From Clostridium drakei (lineage in GTDB: Bacteria; Bacillota; Clostridia; Clostridiales; Clostridiaceae): a stretch of DNA of 63,903 nucleotides. Where the stretch lies: NCBI RefSeq assembly GCF_000633595.2, contig NZ_JIBU02000012.1, forward strand, positions 1,561-65,463. The letters run 5' to 3'. The notes below the pieces were generated by a model, which was not told the origin of the DNA, searched no databases, and saw only the letters and a program-made list of their open reading frames with translations. Positions 34,736-44,126 of this stretch are shown here, piece after piece. The first letter of the stretch is position 1; the number at the start of each line of letters is the position of its first letter. Made by a program: the position numbers and the translations under genes.

Positions 34736-36568
34736 ATGGAACTTTCTTCTATATTTAAAATGGTGGTTTTATCATCAGCTACAGCTAGCGTAATTGCAAT
34801 TGTAATTTTAATTGTAAAAAAATTATTTAAAACAAAACTTAATGTTACATGGCAGTATTACATCTGGTTTTTACTTATTATAAGATTGATTGTACCTAGT
34901 GGATTTGAAACTCCACTAAGTAAACTTAATATGGTTAAAGTAACTGAAAGAGTTGAAATATCTCAAAGCTTATCAAAAAATAATAATAATCAGGAATCTA
35001 ATACTCAAAATAGCAACAAAGTTTCAAAAGTTAAAGTGGAAGCCAAAAGTGATTTAAAAAAAACAAAGGATAAAGATTTTAAATACTACTTTAATATAGC
35101 AAGTATGCTATGGATCATAGGAGTTGGTTTATCATCAGCTGTCATATTTTTAATAAATGTATTACTTTTTATAAAGGTAAATAGACAACCTATTTGTAAA
35201 GACCCAAATACAATGAAAGTATTTGAAAAATGTAAATCTATTATGAAAATTTCTAAATTTATACCAATTATTTATGATAGATATGCAGGTACACCAGCAC
35301 TTTTTGGATTAATTAAACCTAAAGTTTTAATTAGCCCAGATTTAATAAATAAACTTTCTTTTGAAGAAAAAAAATTTATTTTTCTACATGAACTTTCACA
35401 TTTTAAAAGAAAAGATGTATTTACAAGTTGGATAATGATATTTTGTGGTGTAGTTAATTGGTTTAACCCTATAATATGGTTTTCTTTTCATAAAATGTGG
35501 GAAGATTGTGAGTTAGCTTGTGATGCTTATGTACTATCTCATTTAGAAAATGAAGAACAAAAACAATATGGAAAAACAATTATAAGTTTAGCAAGCTTTG
35601 TTTCTCGTAATAAATGGATTCCTGGAACTACAGGAATAATAAATAGTGAGTCAAATATAAAGAGGAGGATAATTATGATAAAAAATTTTAAAAGAACATC
35701 ATATAAATGGACAGCAATACCAATTTTCATTTTGGTAGCTTTGGGTATAATTGGCTTAACCAATTCACCTACTAAGGCTACCACATTGAAAAGTGAAGGG
35801 AATTTATTGCAAACTAAAGAAAGTAAAGAGAATTATGTTAATATAGTTAAAAAATTTTTGCCTAAAAATTCAAATATAGTAACTACAGAAACTACAAAAG
35901 AAGCTGATAATGTTTTTATAAAGGATTTGGATAATGATGGTAAAGATGAGATTGTAAGTGCCTACAAATTAGCTGGAGAAGGTGAGAAAATAAATATACT
36001 AGTTCTGAAAAAAGTTGGAGTAAATTGGACCAAGGCTTTAGATGAATCTGGAGAAGGTTTCAAACTAGATTCAATCTTGACGGAAGACATAGATGGAGAT
36101 GGACAAAATGAGATATTTTTAAACAGAAGAATTGGGGGAACTGTAGCACAACTTTCAGTATATAGATGGAATAACAATCTATTAAATAAAATTTCAAATG
36201 AAGATATATATTATTCTAAGTTAGATATACTAAGTATTCCAGGAAAAAAGTTAAAAGCAATAGCTATATGGATGCATGATACTGGAGAAGCTTATAGGAT
36301 AGATGTTTTAAAATGGGATGGAAAAACTTTTGTTCCAGCGCAAGAGCTTTATGATAATTATTTCAAACAATCAGTTGTACCTTACTATGAACAAAAGGTA
36401 AAAGAAATGCCTAAAGCAGGATTTTATTGGTACTATTTAGCAGATGCCCAAATAAAGGCCAAGGATAAAAAAGCTGCACTACAATCAATAGAGAAAGGAT
36501 TAAGTTTAGATAAAGGATATCCTTCAACAAAAGAATTCAATAAACTTAAAGAAAAAGTTGTCCAATAG
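34736..36568 (+). CDS. BlaR1-like M56 metallopeptidase with FG-GAP/TPR-like exterior
   Basis: A 610-residue membrane protein. Four or so transmembrane segments at about residues 7-27, 37-55, 122-145 and 325-345 surround a cytoplasmic M56 domain with zinc motif HELSH (218-222) and CELACDAYVL (about 258-267). Classic BlaR1 then has a penicillin-binding sensor; here the exterior (about 350-610) instead has two calcium-type DxDxDG motifs of the FG-GAP/VCBS kind (DLDNDGKDEI 397-406 and DIDGDGQNEIF 451-461), then a TPR-like helical tail (about 560-605). The signal is thus unlikely to be a beta-lactam acylating a serine. RBS AGGAGGTG. Second gene of the BlaI operon. Confidence 0.82.
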   Translation: MELSSIFKMVVLSSATASVIAIVILIVKKLFKTKLNVTWQYYIWFLLIIRLIVPSGFETPLSKLNMVKVTERVEISQSLSKNNNNQESNTQNSNKVSKVKVEAKSDLKKTKDKDFKYYFNIASMLWIIGVGLSSAVIFLINVLLFIKVNRQPICKDPNTMKVFEKCKSIMKISKFIPIIYDRYAGTPALFGLIKPKVLISPDLINKLSFEEKKFIFLHELSHFKRKDVFTSWIMIFCGVVNWFNPIIWFSFHKMWEDCELACDAYVLSHLENEEQKQYGKTIISLASFVSRNKWIPGTTGIINSESNIKRRIIMIKNFKRTSYKWTAIPIFILVALGIIGLTNSPTKATTLKSEGNLLQTKESKENYVNIVKKFLPKNSNIVTTETTKEADNVFIKDLDNDGKDEIVSAYKLAGEGEKINILVLKKVGVNWTKALDESGEGFKLDSILTEDIDGDGQNEIFLNRRIGGTVAQLSVYRWNNNLLNKISNEDIYYSKLDILSIPGKKLKAIAIWMHDTGEAYRIDVLKWDGKTFVPAQELYDNYFKQSVVPYYEQKVKEMPKAGFYWYYLADAQIKAKDKKAALQSIEKGLSLDKGYPSTKEFNKLKEKVVQ

Positions 36569-36607
36569 TAGTATAATAAATGTAGATTAATGAAATTAAT
36601 ATAATTT

Positions 36608-36645
36608 GATGGGATTTTACCGATAATTTACAGTAAAATTCCATC
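36608..36645 (+). terminator. Terminator after the BlaR1-like gene
   Basis: A 13-bp stem (36608-36620 with 36633-36645, one G-U pair), then TAAATTGATTTTTAATTT. Confidence 0.78.
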
Positions 36646-36685
36646 TAAATTGATTTTTAATTTGTAGGAGGATTTACAGTAATAA

Positions 36686-37996
36686 ATGGTAGAAAGTATA
36701 GACAATAAGGAAAAAAGGACTAAAAAGCCAAAATTAAAGGTAAATAAAAAGAAAATGGCAAGATCTTTGTGTATACTTGCTATATTAATTTGTATTATAC
36801 GTATATCATGGATACATTTTTGGGTTAATAAGTATGATAAACTTATATATCCAGGGGTTAAAGTAGAAGGCATAAAGTTAAGTGGAAAGACTAATGAAGA
36901 AGCTGTAGCTGCATTAAAACGTAACTATGTAAATGAAATATTTAAAAAAAATATAGTGATTAAAATTGAAGATAAAGTATATACAATAAACTATTCAAAG
37001 TTAAACATAAATTACAATATAGAGGATACTGTAAAAGATGCCTTTAAGTATGGAAAAGACAAGGGTAATACTAATGATAAATATAAGATTATAAGAAGTG
37101 CTAAGGAAAAGCAGTTTAGTTTAAAATATAGTTATGATAAAAATGAAATTGAAGATACTGTATCTAAAATTCAACAACAATTTGATAAAAAACCAGTAGA
37201 TGCCAAGATAACTAAGAATAAAAATGATGAATTTAAAATTACACCAGAAAAAGATGGACAAGAACTCGACAAAGATAAACTCATTAAGGATATTGATGCA
37301 GGAATCAGCAACAAGGCTATTAAGGATGTAGTAGTTAATGCTTCACTTAAAAAAGTAGAACCTTCTGCAAAAAAATCAGATTTACAAAAAATTGATACTA
37401 AAATATCTAGCTTTAATACTAATTTTACTACTTCTTCAGATAGCAGGATTAATAATATTAATGTAGCTGCAAAAGCGTTAGATGGTATTACTATAATGCC
37501 AAAGAGTAAGTTTAGTTTTAATAATATAGTGGGAGAAAGAACAGAAAAAAAAGGATATAAAGCTGCAACAATCATTGTAGGTGATAAATTAGAGTCAGGT
37601 CTAGGTGGAGGAGTGTGCCAAGTATCAAGTACCCTTCATAATGCGGTGGTAAGAGCTGGCATAACACCAATAGAAAGAGATCACCATAATATACCTGTTA
37701 GTTATGTAGGCCTTGGAATGGATGCAACTGTGGATTATGGTAATATAGATTATAAGTTTAAAAACACACTAGATTATCCCATATATATAGAGTGTGTAGT
37801 GAAGGACAAGGATATAACATTTAATATTTTTTCTAATTCTGAATTAACTAAAAAAACCTATGATCTTATAAATAATATTAAAACCATAAGCAAGGGTGGA
37901 AAAACAATATGTACAGCGAAAGCTTATAAAGTCACTTACATAGATGGAAAAGAGGTTTCCAAACAGGAAATAAATAGTGATGATTATGTAAAATAA
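36686..37996 (+). CDS. VanW family protein
   Basis: A 436-residue protein. A basic N-terminus (about 1-30) and one transmembrane segment (about 31-50) anchor it, with the rest outside. A putative peptidoglycan-binding-like region spans about 80-230, and the VanW domain (about 255-390) has the signature GGGVCQVSSTLHNAVVRAG and DHHNIPVSYVGLGMDATVDYGNIDYKFKN. VanW proteins are linked to cell-wall function, but their reaction is not established. The ATG at 36686 is 13 nt after GTAGGAGGA, longer than usual, with no better start nearby. Lies next to the BlaI/BlaR1-like pair but after a terminator. Confidence 0.85.
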   Translation: MVESIDNKEKRTKKPKLKVNKKKMARSLCILAILICIIRISWIHFWVNKYDKLIYPGVKVEGIKLSGKTNEEAVAALKRNYVNEIFKKNIVIKIEDKVYTINYSKLNINYNIEDTVKDAFKYGKDKGNTNDKYKIIRSAKEKQFSLKYSYDKNEIEDTVSKIQQQFDKKPVDAKITKNKNDEFKITPEKDGQELDKDKLIKDIDAGISNKAIKDVVVNASLKKVEPSAKKSDLQKIDTKISSFNTNFTTSSDSRINNINVAAKALDGITIMPKSKFSFNNIVGERTEKKGYKAATIIVGDKLESGLGGGVCQVSSTLHNAVVRAGITPIERDHHNIPVSYVGLGMDATVDYGNIDYKFKNTLDYPIYIECVVKDKDITFNIFSNSELTKKTYDLINNIKTISKGGKTICTAKAYKVTYIDGKEVSKQEINSDDYVK

Positions 37997-38015
37997 AATT
38001 CTATAATAATGAAAT

Positions 38016-38065
38016 AGGGACTTTAAAAGAATTTTTTGTGGAAATTTTATCTTTTAAAAGTCCCT
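38016..38065. terminator. Terminator between convergent genes
   Basis: A stem of about 14 bp with one bulge (38016-38030 with 38050-38065) between the VanW gene and the convergent PfpI gene. Confidence 0.7.
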
Positions 38066-38102
38066 TGTTATATATCTATTATTAAAGCTTGATAATTATT
38101 TA

Positions 38103-38681
38103 TTAAAATCCCATTAACCTTTTTACATTAGTACAATTTTCCTTAGAAGTAAGTAATTCTAAAAGCTTAAAGGCTACATTAAAAGCAGTGGAAGGGTTAT
38201 AGGAAGTTATTATGTTTTTATCTATAACAATTGGCTTATCAGGAATGACATTTACTCCAAATTCAGATAATTGCTTTTGTCTTTTACCTAAATTATAGGT
38301 TGTGGCATTTCTACCATTTAAAACTCCACTTTTTCCAATAGGTAGTGCAGCAACACAAATGGAAGCTATTATTTTACCTGCTTTGTCAAATTCTCTTATT
38401 AAATTTAGAAAATCTTCACTAAAAGCATCTTCATAAAAGCCAGCTTCTTCAAATCCACCTGGAATAGCAAGAGCATCAAACTCTTCTACATTTACTTCAC
38501 TTAATAGTATTTCAGGAATCACTGTGAAATTCCAGGTGCATTTTAATATTTCTCTCATTCCTGCAGTTACCAAAGTTGCAGTGCCATCACCTTCAAGTTT
38601 ATTCCATCCAAGCACATCCGTAAAAACGCTAGCTTCTACTGCTTCAAATCCGTTGGCTAAAAGTAATAATATTTTTTTCAT
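38103..38681 (-). CDS. DJ-1/PfpI family protein
   Basis: A 192-residue class I glutamine-amidotransferase-like protein with the nucleophile elbow ASICVAALPIGKSG (about residues 105-118, Cys in AICVAA-type turn) and AIPGGFEEAGFYED near residue 75. The family includes chaperones, glyoxalases and peptidases; activity is not predicted. RBS AAGGAGATG on the minus strand. It is divergent from the LysR gene at 38858, so may be its target. Confidence 0.85.
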   Translation of the reverse strand: MKKILLLLANGFEAVEASVFTDVLGWNKLEGDGTATLVTAGMREILKCTWNFTVIPEILLSEVNVEEFDALAIPGGFEEAGFYEDAFSEDFLNLIREFDKAGKIIASICVAALPIGKSGVLNGRNATTYNLGKRQKQLSEFGVNVIPDKPIVIDKNIITSYNPSTAFNVAFKLLELLTSKENCTNVKRLMGF

Positions 38682-38857
38682 AATACAACATCTCCTTAAT
38701 AACTTACTATATTATGTGAAGATCATGATCTAACATGCTTAGAGTATAACATTGAAATTCATCATCAGTAAAATTGAAATAATTGAAGTAAATAATCTAA
38801 ATATATGATACTATAGTGTTGTAAAGTTATACTATATATGATAAGGAATGAGGATAG

Positions 38858-39748
38858 ATGGAAATAAGACAATTACAAACATTTTTAACTATTGCTGAAT
38901 TAGGTGGATTTACAAAGGCTGCTGAATATTTGGGATATGCTCAATCCACTATAACAGCTCATATTCAAATGTTGGAAAATGAATTGGGTATAGTAGTATT
39001 TGATCGTCTTGGAAAGAAAATTGTTTTAACTGATGCGGGTAAAAGATTGATACCCAAAGTAAGACAAATGTTAGAAATTTATAAAGATATTAAAAATATG
39101 TCAAAAAATAATAATTATATATCTGGGGATTTGGTTATAGGAGCAGGGGAATCCTTATCCATATATAGATTAGGGGAAATTTTAAAGGAATATAGGAGAA
39201 CTTTTCCTAAAGTAAATATTATTTTAAAAAATTCAATTTGCAGTGATTTAAGGAAAAGGCTGCACAATGGTGAGCTAGATATTATTTTTACTATTGAACA
39301 GCAGATTTCAGATGAGTATTTAGTTATTAGAAATTTAAAAGATGAGAAGATGATGTTTATTTCAGCACCAGAGGTAGATTTGAATTTTTTATATTCCAAT
39401 GCTAAAAACAATAGGGCAAAAGAGCCTATTATATTCAGTGAAAAGGGATGCAGTTTTAGGATATTTTTTGAGAATTATTTAAGGCAAAACAAAATTAAAT
39501 ATGCAAACCCATTAGAATTTTCAAGTATAGAAGCTACAAAGAAGTGTGTCATGAATGGTCTTGGAATATCATTTTTGCCATTTTATGCTGTTGAAAGTGA
39601 AATTGAGAATGGAAACCTTAAAGGATTTGAATTCCCGAGGTCCTATAATGATTTCCATACTCAACTTGCTTATCATAAAGATAAAAAAATATCCCAACCA
39701 ATGAGTAAACTAATAGAAATTACATTGAAGCACTGTTGCAATTGGTAA
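38858..39748 (+). CDS. LysR family transcriptional regulator
   Basis: A 296-residue LysR protein: N-terminal HTH (MEIRQLQTFLTIAELGGFTKAAEYLGYAQSTITAH) and a periplasmic-binding-like effector domain from about 90. RBS AGGAATGAGG upstream. Divergent from the PfpI gene, with 176 nt between, the usual arrangement for a LysR regulator and its target. The effector is unknown. Confidence 0.9.
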   Translation: MEIRQLQTFLTIAELGGFTKAAEYLGYAQSTITAHIQMLENELGIVVFDRLGKKIVLTDAGKRLIPKVRQMLEIYKDIKNMSKNNNYISGDLVIGAGESLSIYRLGEILKEYRRTFPKVNIILKNSICSDLRKRLHNGELDIIFTIEQQISDEYLVIRNLKDEKMMFISAPEVDLNFLYSNAKNNRAKEPIIFSEKGCSFRIFFENYLRQNKIKYANPLEFSSIEATKKCVMNGLGISFLPFYAVESEIENGNLKGFEFPRSYNDFHTQLAYHKDKKISQPMSKLIEITLKHCCNW

Positions 39749-39752
39749 TTTT

Positions 39753-40685
39753 TTATCCAGCCCATCTACACAGAATTATTCCATTGAAATCACTAATGTA
39801 GTTTTCATTTCCCATAATTAAAATAACTCTAGGCTGCTCTATTTTAAATTTATGGGTATGAAGCAAATGAGCACAAATATCATAGTTGTAAGTTGTACAA
39901 TCTATTGATATACTTTTGTAATTTATGCTTTTGGCATATTTGATACAGTGATATAATAGGGAATCTAAAGCATCTTTATAGTTAACATCAGAACTTATGC
40001 AAAGAAGGGTTATCTCTAAACAATCAGTGATATATTCTCTTATACTTTTATGATGGCATAAAGCAAAACCTTTAATTTGATCATTTTGCTTTAATACAAA
40101 AGCAGTTCCAAAATTATTATATTTTATTAAGTAAAGCTGGGAAGATAAATCCAAACCATTGGATATTTTATTGGAAAGAGCTTTTATATCTTCTTTTAAC
40201 TTTAAATAAGTTTCTTCATTAGAAACGTCTATGTTTGTTATTTCATGTTTAGGGCAGTAAGAAGGGTTAGAACTATCATTAAGTTGTTTTTTCATGTTCA
40301 AAGAAAGCTTAAGAGGTTTAAATCCCATATTCATATATAATCCTACATTATAACTGGATTCTGGCATGGTGTAAAGGCCAATGTTTTCAACTTTTGCATC
40401 TTCTTTTAAAAATTTTATTGTATAATTAAGCAGTTCTTTACCAATACCCTGTCCGCCATATAAAGGATCAACTCCAAAGCTGCCAAACCATCCAAAGTTA
40501 CCCCAGGTGTGTATGAAGTTATAGCCTACAACTTTGTCATTAAGCTCATATACAATGCTAGCATTATTACTTTTTTCTATATAAGCTTTAATTCCTTCAG
40601 CTCTTCTTGGAGCACTGGCTTTGAAACATATTTTATCTATTCTTTGTATTTCAGGAATATGATCAAAATTCATCTTTTTTATCAT
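39753..40685 (-). CDS. GNAT acetyltransferase, two-domain
   Basis: A 310-residue protein with an N-terminal GNAT domain: acetyl-CoA motif GVDPLYGGQGIGKELL (about residues 80-95) and ESSYNVGLYMNMGFKP (about 119-134). A second GNAT-like half with degenerate motifs follows. ATG at 40685 follows AAAAGGAG on the minus strand; the upstream in-frame ATG lacks an RBS. Lies 17 nt after the YciI gene, in a minus-strand run with the nitroreductase gene. Its substrate is unknown. Confidence 0.8.
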   Translation of the reverse strand: MIKKMNFDHIPEIQRIDKICFKASAPRRAEGIKAYIEKSNNASIVYELNDKVVGYNFIHTWGNFGWFGSFGVDPLYGGQGIGKELLNYTIKFLKEDAKVENIGLYTMPESSYNVGLYMNMGFKPLKLSLNMKKQLNDSSNPSYCPKHEITNIDVSNEETYLKLKEDIKALSNKISNGLDLSSQLYLIKYNNFGTAFVLKQNDQIKGFALCHHKSIREYITDCLEITLLCISSDVNYKDALDSLLYHCIKYAKSINYKSISIDCTTYNYDICAHLLHTHKFKIEQPRVILIMGNENYISDFNGIILCRWAG

Positions 40686-40702
40686 AGAATATACTCCTTT
40701 TA

Positions 40703-40990
40703 TTAATTTATAAAACATTTAAATCTTTCATCATATTTAGTAGGTAAAAATTCAATTACTTCATAATGAGCAATTTTTTGTGAGTAAAAAGCGTCTTCTT
40801 TAATAATTTCATTTACTTCAGTGAGACTTTCAGCATTACATAGTATAACACCACCTGTTCGTGGATTTTGTCTTCCAGAACATATAAATTTTTTTAGAGA
40901 ATAATATTTTTCTAAATAATTTATGTGAGAATTTAATGCTTTTTCAACTTCTTCAATAGGTTTTATATATTTTAAAAGTAAAATGTACAT
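40703..40990 (-). CDS. YciI-like protein
   Basis: A 95-residue alpha/beta protein with the YciI pattern (MYILLLKYIKPIEEVEKALNSHINYLEKYY ... RTGGVILCNAESLTEVNEIIKEDAFY). ATG 40990 follows AGGGAGG; an upstream in-frame start overlaps the nitroreductase gene. YciI-like domains are small dimeric proteins, some dehalogenase-like and some of unknown role. Between nitroreductase and GNAT genes on the minus strand, likely one operon. Confidence 0.8.
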   Translation of the reverse strand: MYILLLKYIKPIEEVEKALNSHINYLEKYYSLKKFICSGRQNPRTGGVILCNAESLTEVNEIIKEDAFYSQKIAHYEVIEFLPTKYDERFKCFIN

Positions 40991-41018
40991 AAATTTAGTA
41001 CCTCCCTTGATGTTGATT

Positions 41019-41558
41019 TTACCAATTTTCATAATGCACTATTTCTTCAAGTTTTTTTCTTGGGCGGGGTTTTGGTTCTTCGTCTGCATATCCAACAGTA
41101 AGAATACTAATTACATATTTATCAGAAGGTATATTTAGTATTGGTCTAATGTCCTCTTGAGTAAACCAAGCTACCCAGCAAGTACCTAAATTCAAATTGC
41201 TAGCTTGAAGTGCAATGTGTTCTATGGCAATAGAAGTATCCCTAATTATTTGTTTAACTTCTTCTTCAGTGCTATTTTCATCTAAATGCATATGTGTGCT
41301 TTCTTTTATTCTACAATTTATATCTGCAACGCATACAATAAAAACAGGAGCAGACATCATCCATTTTTGGTTATGGGACGCTTCAGCTAATTTTTTTCTC
41401 ATAGATTCAGATTTTACTACAATGAAATGCCAAGGTTGAGTGTTACTGCCAGAAGGTGCAAGTCTTGCACTTTCAAGTAATTCAATAATTTTTTCATTTT
41501 CGACAGGTTTATCTAGATATTTTCTTATGCTTCTGCGAATTTTTATTTCATTAATCAT
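41019..41558 (-). CDS. Nitroreductase family protein
   Basis: A 179-residue FMN-binding nitroreductase-fold protein: RRSIRKYLDKPVENEKI at the N-terminus, LAPSGSNTQPWHFIVV (about residues 33-48) for FMN phosphate contacts, and LNLGTCWVAWF. It reduces nitroaromatics, flavins or enones with NAD(P)H; the actual substrate is unknown. RBS AGAGGTG on the minus strand. Divergent from the MocR-type regulator at 41741, with a perfect palindrome between. Confidence 0.87.
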   Translation of the reverse strand: MINEIKIRRSIRKYLDKPVENEKIIELLESARLAPSGSNTQPWHFIVVKSESMRKKLAEASHNQKWMMSAPVFIVCVADINCRIKESTHMHLDENSTEEEVKQIIRDTSIAIEHIALQASNLNLGTCWVAWFTQEDIRPILNIPSDKYVISILTVGYADEEPKPRPRKKLEEIVHYENW

Positions 41559-41658
41559 TGTTACACCTCTCTATTTAAGAAATTTAATAGTTTTTATAAA
41601 ATTATAGTTGGGTTTTATTCTCTACAAATACTCATATCATTTTCATAATGTGGTACAA

Positions 41659-41724
41659 TTAAAGTGTAAAATATAATTAAATATAATACAATAGGAAAAA
41701 ATGAATATTGTACTAGTACAATAT
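41659..41724 (+). promoter_or_regulatory. Promoter and palindromic operator of the MocR gene
   Basis: TTAAAG (41659-41664) and TATAAT (41682-41687) are 17 nt apart. Downstream lies the perfect 20-bp palindrome ATATTGTACTAGTACAATAT (41705-41724), and another half-site GTACAAT at 41653-41659. It lies between the MocR gene and the divergent nitroreductase gene. Confidence 0.65.
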
Positions 41725-41740
41725 GTAGAGGAATGTATAG

Positions 41741-43117
41741 ATGATTAAATATAATGAAATTGTAAATTACATAATAAATGAAGTTGAAAATAAGAATTTT
41801 AAATACAAACAAAAGCTTCCTACAGTGAGAATATTATCCCAAAAATTTAATTGCAGTAAAGCAACAGTAGTTAGAGCTTATGATGAACTGGAAAAAGAAC
41901 ACATAGTATATTCAATACCACAAAGTGGATATTATTTAGTCGAAAATAATGATGAATTAGATAAAAATTTGCATACTGACATAATAAACTTTTCTTCAGC
42001 AGCTCCAGATAAAGGAATATTGCCTTATGAGGAATTTCAACATTGTTTAAACAAAGCAATAGATATGTATAAGCAAACTCTTTTTGATTACTCAGATTCC
42101 AAAGGTCTTCCCAATTTAATAAGTGTGCTTAAAGAGGAATTTCAAGAATATCAAGTATTTTCTAATGAAGAAAACATTTTTATAACTTCTGGTTCTCAAC
42201 AAGCAATAAATATTTTATTTAACATGCCTTTTCCTAATGGAAAAAATAATGTACTTGTAGAACAACCTACCTATAATGGTGCATTAAAATCATTAGAATT
42301 TAGCAATGATCGTGTTATTGGTATTCAGAGGAATTTTAAAGGTATAAATTTAGATGAACTTGAAAGAAGGTTTGCAAATTGTAATATAAAATGCTTTTAT
42401 ACTATACCAAGATTTCATAATCCATTAGGAACAAGCTATTCTGCTGAAGAAAAAAAGCAAATTTTGAAGTTGGCAGAAAAATATGATGTATACATAATAG
42501 AAGATGATTACCTTGCTGATTTGGAAATTAAGAGCAATTCTTATCCTATGTACTATAATGATATTTCCTCAAGAGTAATATATTTAAAAAGTTTTTCGAA
42601 AATATTACTACCAGGACTTAGAATTGCAGCAGTGGTGCTGCCTAAAATTTTAACAAATGTGTTTAAAGAATATAAGAAGTGGGCAGATTTAAGTACTTCA
42701 GTATTATCTCAAGGAGCCTTGGAAATTTATATAAAAAGTGGTATGTTTAAAGCACATGTTAAAAAAATTAGAAAAACTTATTTTGAAAGAATGAATTTAT
42801 TAAAAAGAGAATTAACACAGGCAAATATGCATTATTTAAAATGTCATGTTCCTGATACTGGTTTTTTTGCTTGTATTGAATTAATAGAGAAGGTAAATGT
42901 GAGTAATATTATTAAAGAGCTTAGATACAGTAATAATATATATTTAGAAGATGTAGAAAAAAATTATTTAAAGGACTATTTCAATGATAACATTCTAAAA
43001 ATAAGTATAGCAAGAGCTAATATAGAAAATATAAAATGTGGAATTCCGATTATTTTAGATAAAATATCTAAAATAAAAGAAGAAAAAAGTTTTTATAACG
43101 ATGTTTTTAATATTTAA
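41741..43117 (+). CDS. MocR-type regulator (GntR HTH + aminotransferase fold)
   Basis: A 458-residue fusion. An N-terminal GntR-type winged helix (KQKLPTVRILSQKFNCSKATVVRAYDELE) is followed by a class I aminotransferase-like domain, with PLP lysine in YLKSFSKILLPGLRIA (about residues 278-293) and EDDYLADLEI. MocR proteins use PLP and an amino compound as effectors. ATG 41741 after AGAGG. The palindrome before its gene suggests autoregulation and possible control of the divergent nitroreductase genes. Confidence 0.88.
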   Translation: MIKYNEIVNYIINEVENKNFKYKQKLPTVRILSQKFNCSKATVVRAYDELEKEHIVYSIPQSGYYLVENNDELDKNLHTDIINFSSAAPDKGILPYEEFQHCLNKAIDMYKQTLFDYSDSKGLPNLISVLKEEFQEYQVFSNEENIFITSGSQQAINILFNMPFPNGKNNVLVEQPTYNGALKSLEFSNDRVIGIQRNFKGINLDELERRFANCNIKCFYTIPRFHNPLGTSYSAEEKKQILKLAEKYDVYIIEDDYLADLEIKSNSYPMYYNDISSRVIYLKSFSKILLPGLRIAAVVLPKILTNVFKEYKKWADLSTSVLSQGALEIYIKSGMFKAHVKKIRKTYFERMNLLKRELTQANMHYLKCHVPDTGFFACIELIEKVNVSNIIKELRYSNNIYLEDVEKNYLKDYFNDNILKISIARANIENIKCGIPIILDKISKIKEEKSFYNDVFNI

Positions 43118-43258
43118 AATTTAATTTGAGATAAAGTGTAAATTTGCTGTAAATCTTGTTGGATTTATATATAAGAATAAGGGTGTCACCAATGATAGTG
43201 AATGGATAAATTTTTTGCAGCATAGTCTGCAGTATAAGTGAGTAGGGGGATAAATATA

Positions 43259-43876
43259 ATGATTTATGAAATTATAAAAAAAGAAAACCATAAAACCAGT
43301 GAATGGTCAGGAGGAACAACAACTCAGCTTTTAATTTACCCAAAGGAAGCTGTATATAGTGAGAGAAATTTTAAATGGCGTTTGAGTTCTGCAAAGGTTC
43401 AAATAGAAGAATCTACATTTACACATTTACAAGGAATATCTAGAATAATAATGATTTTAAAAGGAGAACTTGTTCTTAATCATGAAGATCATCATAATAC
43501 TGTGTTAAAAAAATTTGATCAGGACAGTTTTAGCGGAGATTGGAATACCAAGAGCTATGGAAAAGTAACAGATTTCAATTTAATGATGGCTGAGGGCTGT
43601 AGTGGAAAAGTGGAAGCTATTGAGATTAGTAGAGAGGAAGTTAAAGAAATAATACTAGAAAAATTACAAAGTAAAGATTATTGTATGCTAACAGAAGTAT
43701 TTTATTGTGTACGTGGACAAGTAGAAATTAATGAAAATAGTGGGAAAAGTTTTAATTTAAGTGAAGGTGATTTATTGGCAGTAACAAAAAACAATGAAGA
43801 ATTACAGAATATACTTAAATTTACTAGTATAGGTGAAAAGAATAGCGAAATAGTTAGAACTATAGTGTATTACTAA
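43259..43876 (+). CDS. HutD family protein
   Basis: A 205-residue cupin-like protein of the HutD/Ves family, recognised by EWSGGTTTQLLIYPKEA, FKWRLSSAKV and GISRIIMILKGEL. HutD is found with histidine-utilisation genes and is thought to bind a small ligand; here no hut genes are adjacent. ATG 43259 follows AGGGGG at 43244-43249 (an earlier GTG lacks an RBS). It is 141 nt downstream of the MocR gene. Confidence 0.82.
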   Translation: MIYEIIKKENHKTSEWSGGTTTQLLIYPKEAVYSERNFKWRLSSAKVQIEESTFTHLQGISRIIMILKGELVLNHEDHHNTVLKKFDQDSFSGDWNTKSYGKVTDFNLMMAEGCSGKVEAIEISREEVKEIILEKLQSKDYCMLTEVFYCVRGQVEINENSGKSFNLSEGDLLAVTKNNEELQNILKFTSIGEKNSEIVRTIVYY

Positions 43877-43910
43877 AATTCAAACTTCCGCTGTACTTTG
43901 CAACGCATAA
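43873..43910. repeat. Possible dispersed repeat (copy 1)
   Basis: The segment with CAAACTTCCGCTGTACTTT follows the HutD gene stop and matches the reverse strand of 63760-63798 at about 19 of 22 positions in its core (CAAACTTCCACTGCACTCT there). It is only a short similarity; origin not identified. Confidence 0.4.
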
Positions 43911-44126
43911 TTTTTTATTTATAAAATACTAAATTAGGTTTTTTGAGGAATGTTTTTATTGAAATGTAATATAAATTATACTAAGGCAAAAATGAAATAA
44001 GGTGTGATAAAAGTGAATAATATCAAATTACCATGATTTATAGTAAAGCAAATAATTAAAATGGATATGTAAATATGATTTGGAAAGGTATGTTTAGCAA
44101 GGTAATGAAGGAGAGACTTATAAAAT

